Assembly (NCBI RefSeq): GCF_037081675.1
Contig: NZ_JAZAQL010000002.1
Coordinates: 868,001-932,000, forward strand
From: Halorubellus litoreus
GTDB taxonomy: Archaea > Halobacteriota > Halobacteria > Halobacteriales > Natrialbaceae
Length of the DNA: 64,000 nucleotides
Direction: 5' to 3'
Part shown: in pieces, positions 43,586 to 52,997 of the stretch
Layout: every line of letters begins with the position of its first letter
Numbering within the stretch: position 1 is the first letter of the stretch
Program-made: the position numbers and the translations under genes
The notes under the pieces: model-generated
What the model saw: the letters and a program-made list of their open reading frames with translations, nothing else
What the model was told of the DNA's origin: nothing
The model's database searches: none

Positions 43586-44580
43586 CGCCCGCCCTCCGGG
43601 TGGCTCTCGGGAGGGTCGAACGCTGGGAGCGCGGCTTCGATGCGGTCGCGTTCGCCCTCGAGCCACTCGGGGAGCATCAGGTCGCGCCCGAGGTCGTCGA
43701 CCGCTTCGTCGGCCGTGAACCCGGGACCGGTCGTCGCGATCTCGAAGAGGACGCCGCCGGGTTCGCGACAGTAGATGGCGTGGAAGTACGTCCGGTCGAT
43801 GGGTTCGGTCGCCTCCAGTCCGAGGTCGGCGTACGCATCCCGGTACGCCGCCTGTTCGTCGACGTCCGCGGCGGTGAACGCGACGTGGTGGACGGTGCCG
43901 GCCCCCATCCGCCCGCGCGGCAGGTCGGTCTCGACGAGGTCGACGACGGACCCCGGACCGCCACCGGTCGCGCGATACCGGTACCGCGACCGGTCGTCCG
44001 CGTCCGGGCTTGCGCCGGCGTCGACCTCGGTGGCCTCGTGCTCGTACCCGAGGACGTCCTCGAGCACCGTCGCGGTCGGCTCGACCTCGGCGACCGCGAG
44101 CGTCACCCCGTAGAACCCACGGAGCTGGTGCTCGGCCGGGACAGGACTCTCCGTCCACGTCGACCCGACGCCCTCGGCGTCGGGGTCGGCGACGAGTTCG
44201 ACCCCGATACCGTCCGGGTCCTCGAACGAGAGAACGGTCGCGCCGAACCGCTCGCGCTCGGCGACCGCGACGTCCGCCTCGGCGAGGCGCTCGCGCCAGT
44301 ACCCGACGCTATCTCCGGGGATCAGGTACGCGGTCGTCTCCGTCTGGCCCGCACCGAACTCGCCCTCGCGGCCGTTCTCGCCCCACGGGAAGAACGTGAT
44401 GGTAGACCCCGGCGACCCCTCGCCGTCGCCGAAGTAGAAGTGGTACGTGCCGGTGTCGTCGTGATTCACGGTGCGCTTCACGAACCGTAACCCGAGCGTG
44501 TCGACGTAGAACGCCGCGTTCGCCGAGGGGTCGCTCGCGATAGCGGTCACGTGATGCAGCCCGCGCGTCTCGGGAGTCAC
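43582..44580 (-). CDS. Ring-cleaving dioxygenase-like VOC protein
   Basis: I choose the GTG at 44580, where the usual family start (TPETRGLHHVTAIASDPSAN) begins; an ATG at 44652 would add an unlikely repeat-derived leader. The product has 332 residues in two glyoxalase/VOC modules. Metal ligands appear as His in GLHHVTAI, His in GTVHHVAFTA and Glu in GVLFEIATTGPGF. The family (LinE/MhqO-like, 'ring-cleaving dioxygenase') opens hydroquinone-type rings or handles related substrates. It is coupled to the iron-dependent dehydrogenase downstream, as in aromatic degradation operons. Confidence 0.85.
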   Translation of the reverse strand: MTPETRGLHHVTAIASDPSANAAFYVDTLGLRFVKRTVNHDDTGTYHFYFGDGEGSPGSTITFFPWGENGREGEFGAGQTETTAYLIPGDSVGYWRERLAEADVAVAERERFGATVLSFEDPDGIGVELVADPDAEGVGSTWTESPVPAEHQLRGFYGVTLAVAEVEPTATVLEDVLGYEHEATEVDAGASPDADDRSRYRYRATGGGPGSVVDLVETDLPRGRMGAGTVHHVAFTAADVDEQAAYRDAYADLGLEATEPIDRTYFHAIYCREPGGVLFEIATTGPGFTADEAVDDLGRDLMLPEWLEGERDRIEAALPAFDPPESHPEGGR

Positions 44581-44701
44581 GCTCGTGAATAGGGCCCAGG
44601 GCGCTATAGGCGTAGTGCGGACGTGCACGTCACCCGGTGACGTCGACGTCACCGGGCGGCCGTCGCCCGGATTCCGCGAGGGGAGACTCGACCGTAGCGG
44701 C

Positions 44702-44780
44702 GTCGAACCGGCGAGGCAGTCGGCGTCGAACCGGCGAGGCAGTCGACGCCGAACCGGCGAGGCAGTCGACGTCGAACCGG
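44702..44780. repeat. 23-bp tandem repeat, about 3.4 copies
   Basis: The unit is GTCGAACCGGCGAGGCAGTC plus three variable bases, repeated at 44702, 44725 and 44748 with a partial fourth copy. It lies between two leftward genes. A perfect-like inverted repeat (CACCCGGTGACG with CGTCACCGGG) precedes it near 44631-44656 and could be a terminator. Confidence 0.75.
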
Positions 44781-44833
44781 TGGCACCGCTATCTAACGGC
44801 CCCGATGGTATCGGGCGCTCGACGCCTGTAGCG

Positions 44834-45496
44834 TCAGCTACAGATGCGCCGGAGGTCCTCGAGGCAGCTGATGTCCCACGTCGGCCAGACGTTCAGCTCC
44901 CAGTCGGTGCGGTGAGGGCGTCGGATGAACGCGGAGTCGATGCCCGCGCGTTCGGCGGCGCGGATGTCGGACTCGTTGTCGCCGACGAACAGCGCGGAGT
45001 CCGTCGACGCCTCGAGGTCCGCGAGCGCCCGGTCGATGTAGTGGGGATTTGGCTTCCGGCGGTCGAGGCTCTGAATCGTGGCCTCGCGGCCGTAGGCCGC
45101 CCCGAACTCGACGGGAACGTCGAAGTGATCGAGGAGGAAGTCCACGGTCTCCTGCTGGTTCGAACTCACGATGCCCATGTCGACGTCCAGGTCCGCGAGG
45201 ACGTCCAGGTCGTCGTAGAACGTCTTCCGTCCCGCGCGGGCCTCCTCCTGCTGTGCGAGCGACAGCCGTCGGTCGCGCGTCCGCCAGAAGATGTCGGGGT
45301 CGATGTCGTAGTGGTCGCAGACGATGTCCACCTGTTTGGGGGTGGCACCGATCGTCATGTCCTCGACGTGTTCGGGGTCCGGGTCGGTCACGTCGAACAA
45401 CTCGAACGTCTCCTGGGTCGCGTCCCGGAGCACGTCGAAGCTCGTTCGACCGACGAGGACACCGTCGTTGTCGAAGACGACGGTATCGTAGGTCAC
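44834..45496 (-). CDS. HAD-superfamily phosphatase
   Basis: The protein has 220 residues from a GTG. It has the HAD motifs I (VVFDNDGVL, with DND), II (GIVSSNQQ), III (a Lys in RKPNPHYIDRAL) and IV (ALFVGDNESDIRAAERAG), plus a helical cap. The layout is like phosphoglycolate phosphatase. The gene at 55619 codes for a close paralogue. The substrate is unknown. The start region is close to the divergent halolysin-like gene. Confidence 0.88.
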   Translation of the reverse strand: MTYDTVVFDNDGVLVGRTSFDVLRDATQETFELFDVTDPDPEHVEDMTIGATPKQVDIVCDHYDIDPDIFWRTRDRRLSLAQQEEARAGRKTFYDDLDVLADLDVDMGIVSSNQQETVDFLLDHFDVPVEFGAAYGREATIQSLDRRKPNPHYIDRALADLEASTDSALFVGDNESDIRAAERAGIDSAFIRRPHRTDWELNVWPTWDISCLEDLRRICS

Positions 45497-45683
45497 ATCA
45501 CATTTACCGTCGGGGCCCTGATAAGTGTTTCAGTCGACGGGCGACGGCCACGGAGCGTCGTCGGCGTGCTGGCGACAGCGGCCGTCGACGCCAGCGTCCG
45601 AGACCGTTTAGGGGCTGTTTACTGATGATTCAACCCTGTAAACGAACGGAATTACTATTGGTCATGGGCAAGAGCATCTGTTC

Positions 45684-47750
45684 ATGTCTCGACGGACACC
45701 GACCAGACGGAGCGTCCTCGCCGGCATCGGCGCCGCAGGCATCGGGAGCATCGGCACGGCCGCCGGGTCGACAGGCAAGCCCGAGCGCCACGTCGTTGGC
45801 ACCGCGAATCGGAAGGCGACCCGAGCGGCCGAACGCGCCGCCGACGACGTCCATCGGACGCTCGACTTCGGCGACATCGGTCGCGCCGTCGCCGGCCGAT
45901 TCTCCGAGGCGGCCCTCCGGAACCTCCGGCGGAACCCGAACGTCCGGTACGTCGAACCCGACGGCCGGATGCACGCCATCGCGCAGACCACGCCCTGGGG
46001 CGTCGACCGCGTCGACGCCGACCTCGTCCACGCCGACGGCAAGACCGGTGGCGACGATACCGACGGCGACGGCGGTGCCGACGTCGCCATCATCGACACC
46101 GGCATCGACGACGACCACCCCGACCTCCAGGCGAACGTCGGCAGCGGGAAGGCGTACGTCTCCTGTAGCGGCTCCGGCTGTAACTACGCGTGGAGCGACG
46201 ACAACGACCACGGCACGCACTGTGCGGGCATCGCGGGCGCGGACGACAACACCGAGGGCGTCGTCGGCGTCTCCACCGGGGCGACGCTGCACGCGGTGAA
46301 AGTTCTGGATAGCCAAGGCTCGGGGACGTTCAGCGACGTCGCCGCCGGCATCGAGTACACCGCGAACCAGGGCTGGGACGTCGCGAGCCTGAGCCTCGGC
46401 GCGTCCTCCGGCTCCAGCACCGTGAAGGACGCCTGCCAGTACGCGTACGACAACGGCGTGCTGCTCGTCGCCGCCGCGGGGAACTCCGGCCCGTGCTCGG
46501 ACTGCGTCGGCTATCCGGCGGCGTACTCGACGGTCGTCGCGGTGTCCTCGACCGACAGCGACGACTCGCTCTCCTCGTTCTCCTCGACCGGCCCCGAGGT
46601 CGAACTCGCCGCGCCCGGCGGGAGCATCTACTCCACCGTCGTCGGCGGCGACTACGCGACGTTCTCCGGCACGTCGATGGCGTGCCCGCACGTCTCCGGC
46701 GCCGGCGCCCAACTCATGGACAACGGGTACACGAACACCGAAGCGAGAGACCAGCTCACGGCGACCGCGGAGGACCTCGGACTCGACTCGAACGACCAGG
46801 GGAGCGGGCTCCTCGACGTCGACGCCGCCGTCGACTCGAGCACGGACAGCGCCCCGTCGGTCTCCTGGGTGACGCCCGGCGACGGCGACACCGTGTCCGG
46901 CACCGTCGGCGTGCAGATAGACGCGACCGACAGCGAGGACGGCGACGACACGCTCGACGTCACGTACGCGGTCGACGACGGGAGCGCCCGGTCGACGACG
47001 TACACGAGCGCCGGCTACTACGAGGACGACTGGGATTCGACGACCGTCGCGGACGGCGAGCACGCGCTCGAGGCGAGCGCCACCGACAGCGCGGGGAACA
47101 CCACGACGTCGACCATCACCGTCACCACGGACAACGCCGAGAGCGCGCCGACCGTCGACTCGCTCTCAGCGACCGAGGTCGAGACCAGCGACGGCGACGC
47201 GGAGTTCGACGCGTCCTGGGACGTCAGCGACGCCGACGGCGACCTCGACGCCGTCGACCTGACGCTCACGAGCGACGCGGACGGCACGACCGAGGACACC
47301 GCGTCAGTCGCGGTCAGCGGGGACGCCGCGAGCGAGACCACGCGCCTCGTCGCGGCCGACGACGACGGCAGCGGCGAGTCCTACACGGTCGACCTCGTCG
47401 TCACCGACGCCGCCGGAGCGTCCGATTCGGGCTCGACGACGGTGAACGAGACCGAGTCGACGAACGCCGCGCCGACGCCGACCATCGACCGCGTCGTCGA
47501 CAACTCGAACCCGGCGTGGGACCGCTTCGACGTCTCCTGGAGCACGACCGACGCCGACGGGAACCTCGACACCGTGACCGTCGAACTCCGCGACAACGGT
47601 GGAAGCGTGCTCGACGCCGCGTCGAACGACGTCTCCGGCGGCTCCGCCAGCGGCACCAACGGAGTCCGAACGAAGCGCACCGCGGGCACCGTCGCAGTCG
47701 TCGCAACCGACACCGAAGGCGCCACCGAGACCGTCACGCAGAACGTCTGA
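45684..47750 (+). CDS. Tat-exported subtilisin-like serine protease (halolysin type)
   Basis: The protein has 688 residues. The Tat signal is RRSVLAGIGAAGIG. A propeptide (RKATRAAERAADDVHRTLDF to RYVEPDGR) precedes an S8 catalytic domain with Asp in AIIDTGIDDDHPDL, His in DHGTHCAGIAG, the oxyanion Asn in VAAAGNSG and Ser in SGTSMACPHVSG. Cys residues in YVSCSGSGCNY suggest a disulphide. The C-terminal 300 residues hold Ig-like and PKD-like repeats (TVSGTVGVQIDATDSEDGDD) that are Asp-rich for high salt. It is secreted and degrades extracellular protein. Confidence 0.93.
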   Translation: MSRRTPTRRSVLAGIGAAGIGSIGTAAGSTGKPERHVVGTANRKATRAAERAADDVHRTLDFGDIGRAVAGRFSEAALRNLRRNPNVRYVEPDGRMHAIAQTTPWGVDRVDADLVHADGKTGGDDTDGDGGADVAIIDTGIDDDHPDLQANVGSGKAYVSCSGSGCNYAWSDDNDHGTHCAGIAGADDNTEGVVGVSTGATLHAVKVLDSQGSGTFSDVAAGIEYTANQGWDVASLSLGASSGSSTVKDACQYAYDNGVLLVAAAGNSGPCSDCVGYPAAYSTVVAVSSTDSDDSLSSFSSTGPEVELAAPGGSIYSTVVGGDYATFSGTSMACPHVSGAGAQLMDNGYTNTEARDQLTATAEDLGLDSNDQGSGLLDVDAAVDSSTDSAPSVSWVTPGDGDTVSGTVGVQIDATDSEDGDDTLDVTYAVDDGSARSTTYTSAGYYEDDWDSTTVADGEHALEASATDSAGNTTTSTITVTTDNAESAPTVDSLSATEVETSDGDAEFDASWDVSDADGDLDAVDLTLTSDADGTTEDTASVAVSGDAASETTRLVAADDDGSGESYTVDLVVTDAAGASDSGSTTVNETESTNAAPTPTIDRVVDNSNPAWDRFDVSWSTTDADGNLDTVTVELRDNGGSVLDAASNDVSGGSASGTNGVRTKRTAGTVAVVATDTEGATETVTQNV

Positions 47751-47768
47751 GGCGGTCGGCGACAGTCG

Positions 47769-48806
47769 TCACTCGACGGTGACGAGCGGGCAGTTCACGT
47801 TCGCCGTGCCCTGCGCGAGCAGTTCCGCGTCCTTCGCGGACGCGAGGTCCGACACCGACTCGAAGTCCGCGTTGTCGTAGACGTTCACCAGCCAGAACGG
47901 CGAGTAATCGTCGTCCCCGGGGAGGGACGCGACGACGTTGTGGTTCTGCGGGCTCCCGTCCTCGGTGACGAACCCGGACTGCGGGCCGCCGCCGTCCTCG
48001 CCGGGGTTCGTGTTGAACGTCACGTAGATCGGCGACAGCGGCACGATCTCGTTCGCGACCTCGAGCGGCGCTTCGGTGAACGTGAAGTACGAGAGGACCT
48101 TCCCGTCGTACCAGCCGCGCGTGAGGCCGGTGTCGCCGTCCCCGACGTGCTTCTCGGCGGTCGACCCCTCCGGGACGACCGGACAGTTCACGAGCGTCGA
48201 CGTGGCCTCGACGGGGTAGTCGCCGGCGTCGATGGCGTCGACGCTCGTGATGGCGTTCGCCGCGTAGTCCTCCGGGACGGTCACGCGGTGGACCTGCCAG
48301 AAGTCGTTGTAGCCGTCGTCGCCGGGTTTCACGCCGACGACGTTCAACTGGTCCGCGACCGGTTCGTCCTCGCCCTCGCGGAAGAGCACGTAGATGGGCG
48401 CCGGCGCGAGCGGGTGGACGTCGAAGTGGTAGTACTGCACTGTCTCGCCGTCGGGGCCGAGCCCCTGGTGCCAGAACGGCTTCTGGTCGAAGTCGACTGG
48501 CTCGTCGGGACCGGGGAGGTCCGGGTTCGCGGACCGCTTCAGGAGCGTGCCCGCGTCGTCGCTGAAGCGGTCGACGGCCACGCGCTCGGCGGCGTCGGGG
48601 TCCATCGGTTCCATCCCCATGTCATCGTCCTCGGTGGTGGTCATCCCGTCCATGCCGTCGCCTTCGGTGGTCGTCATGCCGTCCATGCCGTCGTCCTCGG
48701 TCGTGGTCGACTCGCCGTCGCCGGTGCCGAGGCATCCCGCGATCGTTCCGGCGCCGACCACGCCGAGCGTTGCAACGAACCGCCGCCGCGTGCTGTCTTC
48801 GCGCAT
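47769..48806 (-). CDS. Tat lipoprotein with two repeated beta domains
   Basis: I start at the ATG at 48806, giving 345 residues. The signal is TRRRFVATLGVVGAGTIAGC with the lipobox Cys, so it is anchored outside the membrane. A Met/Asp/Thr repeat region (three copies of DDGMDGMTTTE) follows. Two similar domains each contain a beta core and a conserved Cys near the end (TLVNCPVVPEG and ANVNCPLVTVE). The first has YYHFDVHPLAPAPIYVLFRE and the second YFTFTEAPLEVANEIV. This resembles haloarchaeal secreted proteins of unknown function. Confidence 0.65.
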   Translation of the reverse strand: MREDSTRRRFVATLGVVGAGTIAGCLGTGDGESTTTEDDGMDGMTTTEGDGMDGMTTTEDDDMGMEPMDPDAAERVAVDRFSDDAGTLLKRSANPDLPGPDEPVDFDQKPFWHQGLGPDGETVQYYHFDVHPLAPAPIYVLFREGEDEPVADQLNVVGVKPGDDGYNDFWQVHRVTVPEDYAANAITSVDAIDAGDYPVEATSTLVNCPVVPEGSTAEKHVGDGDTGLTRGWYDGKVLSYFTFTEAPLEVANEIVPLSPIYVTFNTNPGEDGGGPQSGFVTEDGSPQNHNVVASLPGDDDYSPFWLVNVYDNADFESVSDLASAKDAELLAQGTANVNCPLVTVE

Positions 48807-48925
48807 CGTACCAACACCGACACCTACCAAACGTATGATGATTTTCCGAACTCCGACTCACCTCCACGCAAGGTCCGCCCGAACTCTCTCTAGAATCTCT
48901 CCCAGTCCACGCCCACTCGGGACTG

Positions 48926-50164
48926 CTACTCGCTCGACTCCGTGGTGGGCGCTTCGGTCGTATCGCTGGCGTCGCGGGCATCGTGGGCGTCGCGGGCATC
49001 GTGGGTGTCGCGGGCATCGTGGTTGTCGCGGGCGTCGCGAGCGGCGAGCGTCTCGTGGATGCCGAGGACGAGCGCCGGCACGACCACCATGAAGACGTGT
49101 TCCTCGAGCGGGATACCGAGGAGCTCGACGCCGGTCCGCATCGGAATCGAGAAGACGCCGACCTCGAGCGTGTACCAGTCCCAGACGTACGCGATCGGGT
49201 AGACCGCGACGATGGTACGAGCCGCCCGTCGCGTCGCATCGCGGCCGGCACGATAGAGGAGCGCGGCCGCGACCGACCCGAACGCCACCTCCGTCGCGAG
49301 GTACGTCCACTCGCCCAGCACGGTGATGTCGGGAAGCGCCACCCCGGCGAGCGGCCGGAAGAACACCGCCGCCACCAGGACCGCCAGGAAGACGTACGCG
49401 CCGCGGACGAGGAGCATCGTGGCGAGGTCCGGGGGCGCTCGCGACGCGTACAACGCGACGACGACGAACGCCGGAATCGAAAGCGGCGCGCTCGCCGGGA
49501 CGACCCCGTCGATGGCGAACGCCAGCACCGCGAACAGGCCCGCGCCCATCAACCCGTACGCGAAGCGGCGAGCGCGCGCCTCACCGAGCAGGACGCCGAC
49601 GGTGTGCTTGTCGATGCTCGCGTCGTACTCCACGTCGGTCAAGTCGTCTATCACCTTCACGCCCGTCAACACCAGAAGGAACACGACCGCGAACGCCACC
49701 GCCTCCGCGCGCACCGCCAGCGTCTGGGCGTGATTGCTCGCGACGATGACGAGCGCGATACCGACCGGATACCCGAGCGTCGCCCCCAGCGGGTTCGTGT
49801 CCAGCGTCGGCGCGTGCAGGTACCCGATGAGCCACGTCGGCGCGAGCAACACCGCAGACATCGGATCCACGGCCACCCAGAGCACGGCGAGGCACGCCAG
49901 GAACCCGACCGCGGCCGCCGCGAGCGCCAGCCGACACCCCACGGGCGTCAGCGGGTGGTCGTCGTCCTCGCCGCGCAGATGGAAGTCCACGTACCCGTCC
50001 TTGACGTGCGCCGTGTACACCGCACAGAACGTCCCGACGGAGACGACGACGAGCGGGAGCAGGGTGAACTCGCGCGCCAACGCCGCGCCGAACCACGCCG
50101 CGGCGATCGGCGGCAGCATGAACACGGGGTGGACCTGCGACGCGTACGCCTTCACGTCCGCCAT
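48926..50164 (-). CDS. UbiA prenyltransferase fused to a lycopene cyclase domain
   Basis: I start at the ATG at 50164, giving 412 residues. The N-terminal 270 residues form a UbiA-type transferase with an Asp motif (KDGYVDFHLRGEDDDHPLT) and a second one (VIDDLTDVEYDASIDKHTVG). After further membrane helices, the C-terminal part has the heterodimeric-type lycopene cyclase signature (VWDWYTLEVGVFSI, then GIPLEEHVFMVVV, with PxEE). The last 35 residues are tandem DARD(x)HDARD repeats. UbiA enzymes such as lycopene elongase and cyclases both act on carotenoids, so the fusion suggests a combined step in C40/C50 carotenoid or retinal formation. The product is not known. Confidence 0.75.
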   Translation of the reverse strand: MADVKAYASQVHPVFMLPPIAAAWFGAALAREFTLLPLVVVSVGTFCAVYTAHVKDGYVDFHLRGEDDDHPLTPVGCRLALAAAAVGFLACLAVLWVAVDPMSAVLLAPTWLIGYLHAPTLDTNPLGATLGYPVGIALVIVASNHAQTLAVRAEAVAFAVVFLLVLTGVKVIDDLTDVEYDASIDKHTVGVLLGEARARRFAYGLMGAGLFAVLAFAIDGVVPASAPLSIPAFVVVALYASRAPPDLATMLLVRGAYVFLAVLVAAVFFRPLAGVALPDITVLGEWTYLATEVAFGSVAAALLYRAGRDATRRAARTIVAVYPIAYVWDWYTLEVGVFSIPMRTGVELLGIPLEEHVFMVVVPALVLGIHETLAARDARDNHDARDTHDARDAHDARDASDTTEAPTTESSE

Positions 50165-50369
50165 CGCGCCCGTGCCATGTCGAGCAACACGCATATGTGG
50201 GACGTTAGACCACCACGTGAATAAGGGCTAGGTTCGCGGCGGTCCGCGCTCGAAAGAACCCGCGTCCGACACGACCACGGACCGCGAGTGCCAAACACGG
50301 ACGAACAGCTAGCGCCGGTATCGGTATCGTCCGACAAGCCTTTTCAGGAGGGTTCTCCAAGGGAGGCCA

Positions 50370-51455
50370 ATGCCAATCGCTCCGCCGATCCAGGGCAGCG
50401 ACCTCGAGACGCTCCCCGACGACACCGACCTCGTCGAGGACCTCGCCTCCCGCCCCGACGTCGAGACCGTCCTCCCGAAGTTCGTCGGGGACGACGAGAC
50501 GGGGCGGTTCGTCACCGCGTTCTTCGTCGTCAAGGGCGAACGCATGGTCGTCTACGCACGCCGCCGGGACGGTGACACCGTCGACTTCGAGCAGGTCGCC
50601 GCCGGGACCGTCGGCGAACCCGTCGACTGGGTCGGCACCGTCTGGAATCAGACGCTCCGGTTCGCCGACGAGGACGCCGGGACCATCGTCCGCCTCCGCG
50701 AACGCGCCGCCTACGACACCCACTGGCTGTTCGCCGGCCACGACCCCGACGAGTCCTTCGAATCGTACCGCGTCGACCCGCTCGGGCACGAACCAACCGG
50801 GTTCACCGACTGCGACCACGCGCCCTCCGGCGACAACGAGACCGCACCGAACCTCGGCATCGACGTCTCCTCGTGCGTCGACTGCAACGCACCGCTATTC
50901 GTCATGAACGACGGCGACGGCACCCGCTCGATGGAGGTCCTGAACGCCGTCCACCTCGGCGAAGCGTTCGGCGACGACGGCACCATCCGCGGGTTCCGCA
51001 TCGTCCCCGACGGTCCCGTCTCCCCGAAGGAGGAAGCCGTGTACGTGCTCTCGCAGATGGCGAACAACGAGAACCCCGCCATCCAGCGGTACGCTCGCGC
51101 CGGCAAGCACGCCCTCGTCTTCCTCGTCGGCGACCAAGTCGTCGGGTACGCGAGCTGGCAGCACGTCGGCTCGGACGTCACGCTCGACTCCATCTACCTC
51201 CTCCCCGAGTACCGCGGCGACGGCGGCCTCGCCGAGACAGTCGTCCAGGCGTTCTACGACGAGGTCGACGTCGACGAGTACTTCGTCGAGACCCCGAACG
51301 ACGCCGCCCGACGCGCCATCGCGCGCGCCGGCCACCTCGACACCGGCGTCGCCACACCCGTCGCCTCCCTCACCTGCCGCGACACGACGAACGCGAACGA
51401 CCCCGGCGCCATCTACGCCGACCCACGACCACGCCCCTACAACCCCGTCCGGTGA
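50370..51455 (+). CDS. GNAT-type acetyltransferase with N-terminal extension
   Basis: The protein has 361 residues from an ATG with GGAGG nearby. The N-terminal 230 residues include a Cys/His group (FTDCDHA, then SSCVDCNA) that may bind zinc. The C-terminal 110 residues follow the GNAT pattern (ALVFLVGDQVVGYASWQHVG, then TLDSIYLLPEYRGDGGLAET, with the R/Q-x2-G acetyl-CoA loop as RGDGG). The substrate is unknown. It is divergent from the UbiA-cyclase gene and followed by a VanZ-like gene. Confidence 0.7.
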   Translation: MPIAPPIQGSDLETLPDDTDLVEDLASRPDVETVLPKFVGDDETGRFVTAFFVVKGERMVVYARRRDGDTVDFEQVAAGTVGEPVDWVGTVWNQTLRFADEDAGTIVRLRERAAYDTHWLFAGHDPDESFESYRVDPLGHEPTGFTDCDHAPSGDNETAPNLGIDVSSCVDCNAPLFVMNDGDGTRSMEVLNAVHLGEAFGDDGTIRGFRIVPDGPVSPKEEAVYVLSQMANNENPAIQRYARAGKHALVFLVGDQVVGYASWQHVGSDVTLDSIYLLPEYRGDGGLAETVVQAFYDEVDVDEYFVETPNDAARRAIARAGHLDTGVATPVASLTCRDTTNANDPGAIYADPRPRPYNPVR

Positions 51456-51493
51456 CCAACGACGACCTACCACGCACCCTCTCCGACATCGCT

Positions 51494-51910
51494 ATGCCTC
51501 GACTCCCGAAGCCGCCGCGTCTCCTCCGCGTCTGCGCGCTCGCTGCGGTGCTCGCTATCGTCGTCTACTACTCGCTCCTCGACGCGCCACCGGTCGCGTT
51601 CGAGCCCTCGCCGTGGTACGACAAGGAACTCCACTTCGTCGCGTACACTGCGGTCACGGTCACGGCCGCAGGTGCGACGATCGAACTCCGGGCGCGCCGC
51701 AGGTACCGTATCGGTATCGTGATCGCGTTCGCAACCGCGTTCGGCGTCGGTATCGAACTCGTGCAGTGGCCGCTCGCAGACAGATACGCGTCGATGGCGG
51801 ACGTCGTCGCGAACGCCGCCGGAACCGCCGTCGGCGCCGGCTGGTTCCTCGTCGAATCCCGGTTCGGGTACGTCGGTGACTCTGCGACCGAGGACGACGG
51901 CCAGTCCTGA
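51494..51910 (+). CDS. VanZ-like membrane protein
   Basis: The protein has 138 residues with four hydrophobic segments. The family features are visible: KELHFVAYTAVTVT near residue 45, ATAFGVGIELVQWPLADRYA and SMADVVANAAGTAVGAG. The role of VanZ-like proteins in archaea is unknown. It starts 38 bp after the GNAT stop on the same strand and ends 3 bp before the convergent cyclodeaminase-like gene. Confidence 0.75.
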   Translation: MPRLPKPPRLLRVCALAAVLAIVVYYSLLDAPPVAFEPSPWYDKELHFVAYTAVTVTAAGATIELRARRRYRIGIVIAFATAFGVGIELVQWPLADRYASMADVVANAAGTAVGAGWFLVESRFGYVGDSATEDDGQS

Positions 51911-51913
51911 CGT

Positions 51914-52888
51914 TCAAAGCGACACGTCGGTACCAGTGTCTCGGTCAGCGGCGCGCTCGAGCAGCCAGTCGGCGGTCGCGGCGTCCAGGACCGCCGAGCC
52001 GACGCTCTTCACCACGACGAGTTCCTCGGGTGGGACCGTCTCGGCGTCGAACGCGTCGGCGAAGGGTCGGAGCTCCTCGACGGACCGACGGCCGGCGAGG
52101 TCGCCCGTCTCGACCGCTTCTTCGGGGACGTCGGCGTAGAGGCGGTCGGCGCGCCCGACCGTCTCGGCGTCCAGTTCCTGCATCTCGGGCGTGTACGCGC
52201 CGACGGCGACGACGACCGCGCCGTCCGGGCAGTCCGCGGCGTCGAACACGGGCTCGGTGCTCGTCGTCGCTGTCACGACCGCGTTCGCGCCGTCGAGCGC
52301 GTCAGTGGGTGATTCGGCGGCGCGGACGTCCGCGTCGAGTTCCGCGTCGAGGTCGGTCGCGCACTCGTGCTTCGAGTCGCTCGGCGAGTACACCGCGACG
52401 GCGTCCACCTCGGTCGCGGCGGCGATGGCGCGCGTCTGCCAGCGCGCCTGCGTTCCCGCGCCGAAGGTCGCGAGCGTCACCGGCGACCGTGCGAGGTGTG
52501 CGACGGCGAGTCCACCGATGCAACCGGTGCGGGCGTTCGTGACGCGCCCGCCGGCGACCAACGCTCGCGGTTCGCCCGTGGCGGCGTCCGCGACGAGAAT
52601 CTGCGCGTGCACGGTCGGGAGCCCGCGGTCCGGGTTCTCCTCGTGGACGCTCGCGACCTTCGTCGCGTACGTCGCCGCGCCGTGGACGTACGCCGGCATC
52701 GCGAGACCCGTGCCGAGCGCGCGGTCGGCGTCCTCGGGGTCGAGGCCGGTACCGATCGGGAAGTGCGGTCGGTCCGGGCGTTCGACCGCGCCGTCGCGTT
52801 GCGCGCGGAACGCGTCCGCGACCACCCCGAGCAGGGCGTCGAGGTCGAGGAGTCGGTCGACGTCGTCGTCGGCGATGACGCGAACCAT
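51914..52888 (-). CDS. Ornithine cyclodeaminase / mu-crystallin family protein
   Basis: I start at the ATG at 52888, giving 324 residues. The substrate-side region (TGLAMPAYVHGAATYATKVA) and ALVAGGRVTNARTGCIGGLA are typical. The Rossmann motif is LATFGAGTQARWQTRA with AVYSPS after it, and VVAVGAYTPEMQELD follows. The family includes ornithine cyclodeaminase, alanine dehydrogenase (AlaDH of archaea) and ketimine reductases, so the reaction is an NAD(P)-linked amino-acid or imino-acid conversion. The neighbouring divergent gene codes for an amino-acid-type oxidase. Confidence 0.88.
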   Translation of the reverse strand: MVRVIADDDVDRLLDLDALLGVVADAFRAQRDGAVERPDRPHFPIGTGLDPEDADRALGTGLAMPAYVHGAATYATKVASVHEENPDRGLPTVHAQILVADAATGEPRALVAGGRVTNARTGCIGGLAVAHLARSPVTLATFGAGTQARWQTRAIAAATEVDAVAVYSPSDSKHECATDLDAELDADVRAAESPTDALDGANAVVTATTSTEPVFDAADCPDGAVVVAVGAYTPEMQELDAETVGRADRLYADVPEEAVETGDLAGRRSVEELRPFADAFDAETVPPEELVVVKSVGSAVLDAATADWLLERAADRDTGTDVSL

Positions 52889-52997
52889 ACCGGAGCGTCC
52901 CCGCGAACCACCTTCACGGTTGGGTCCGTGGAGAGCTCGTTCCACGGGGCGTCCGTGGTCGAGTGAAACTTAACACCGCCGGCGTGCACGGACGGGT

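Noticed and set aside
42317..44158. Very long minus-strand frame extending the alcohol dehydrogenase gene upstream
   Set aside because: The upstream part is an Arg-rich shadow of the dioxygenase-like gene; the ATG at 43585 with ATGA overlap is the natural start.
44702..44780. CRISPR array
   Set aside because: The 23-bp repeats are directly adjacent without unique spacers; no cas genes are nearby.
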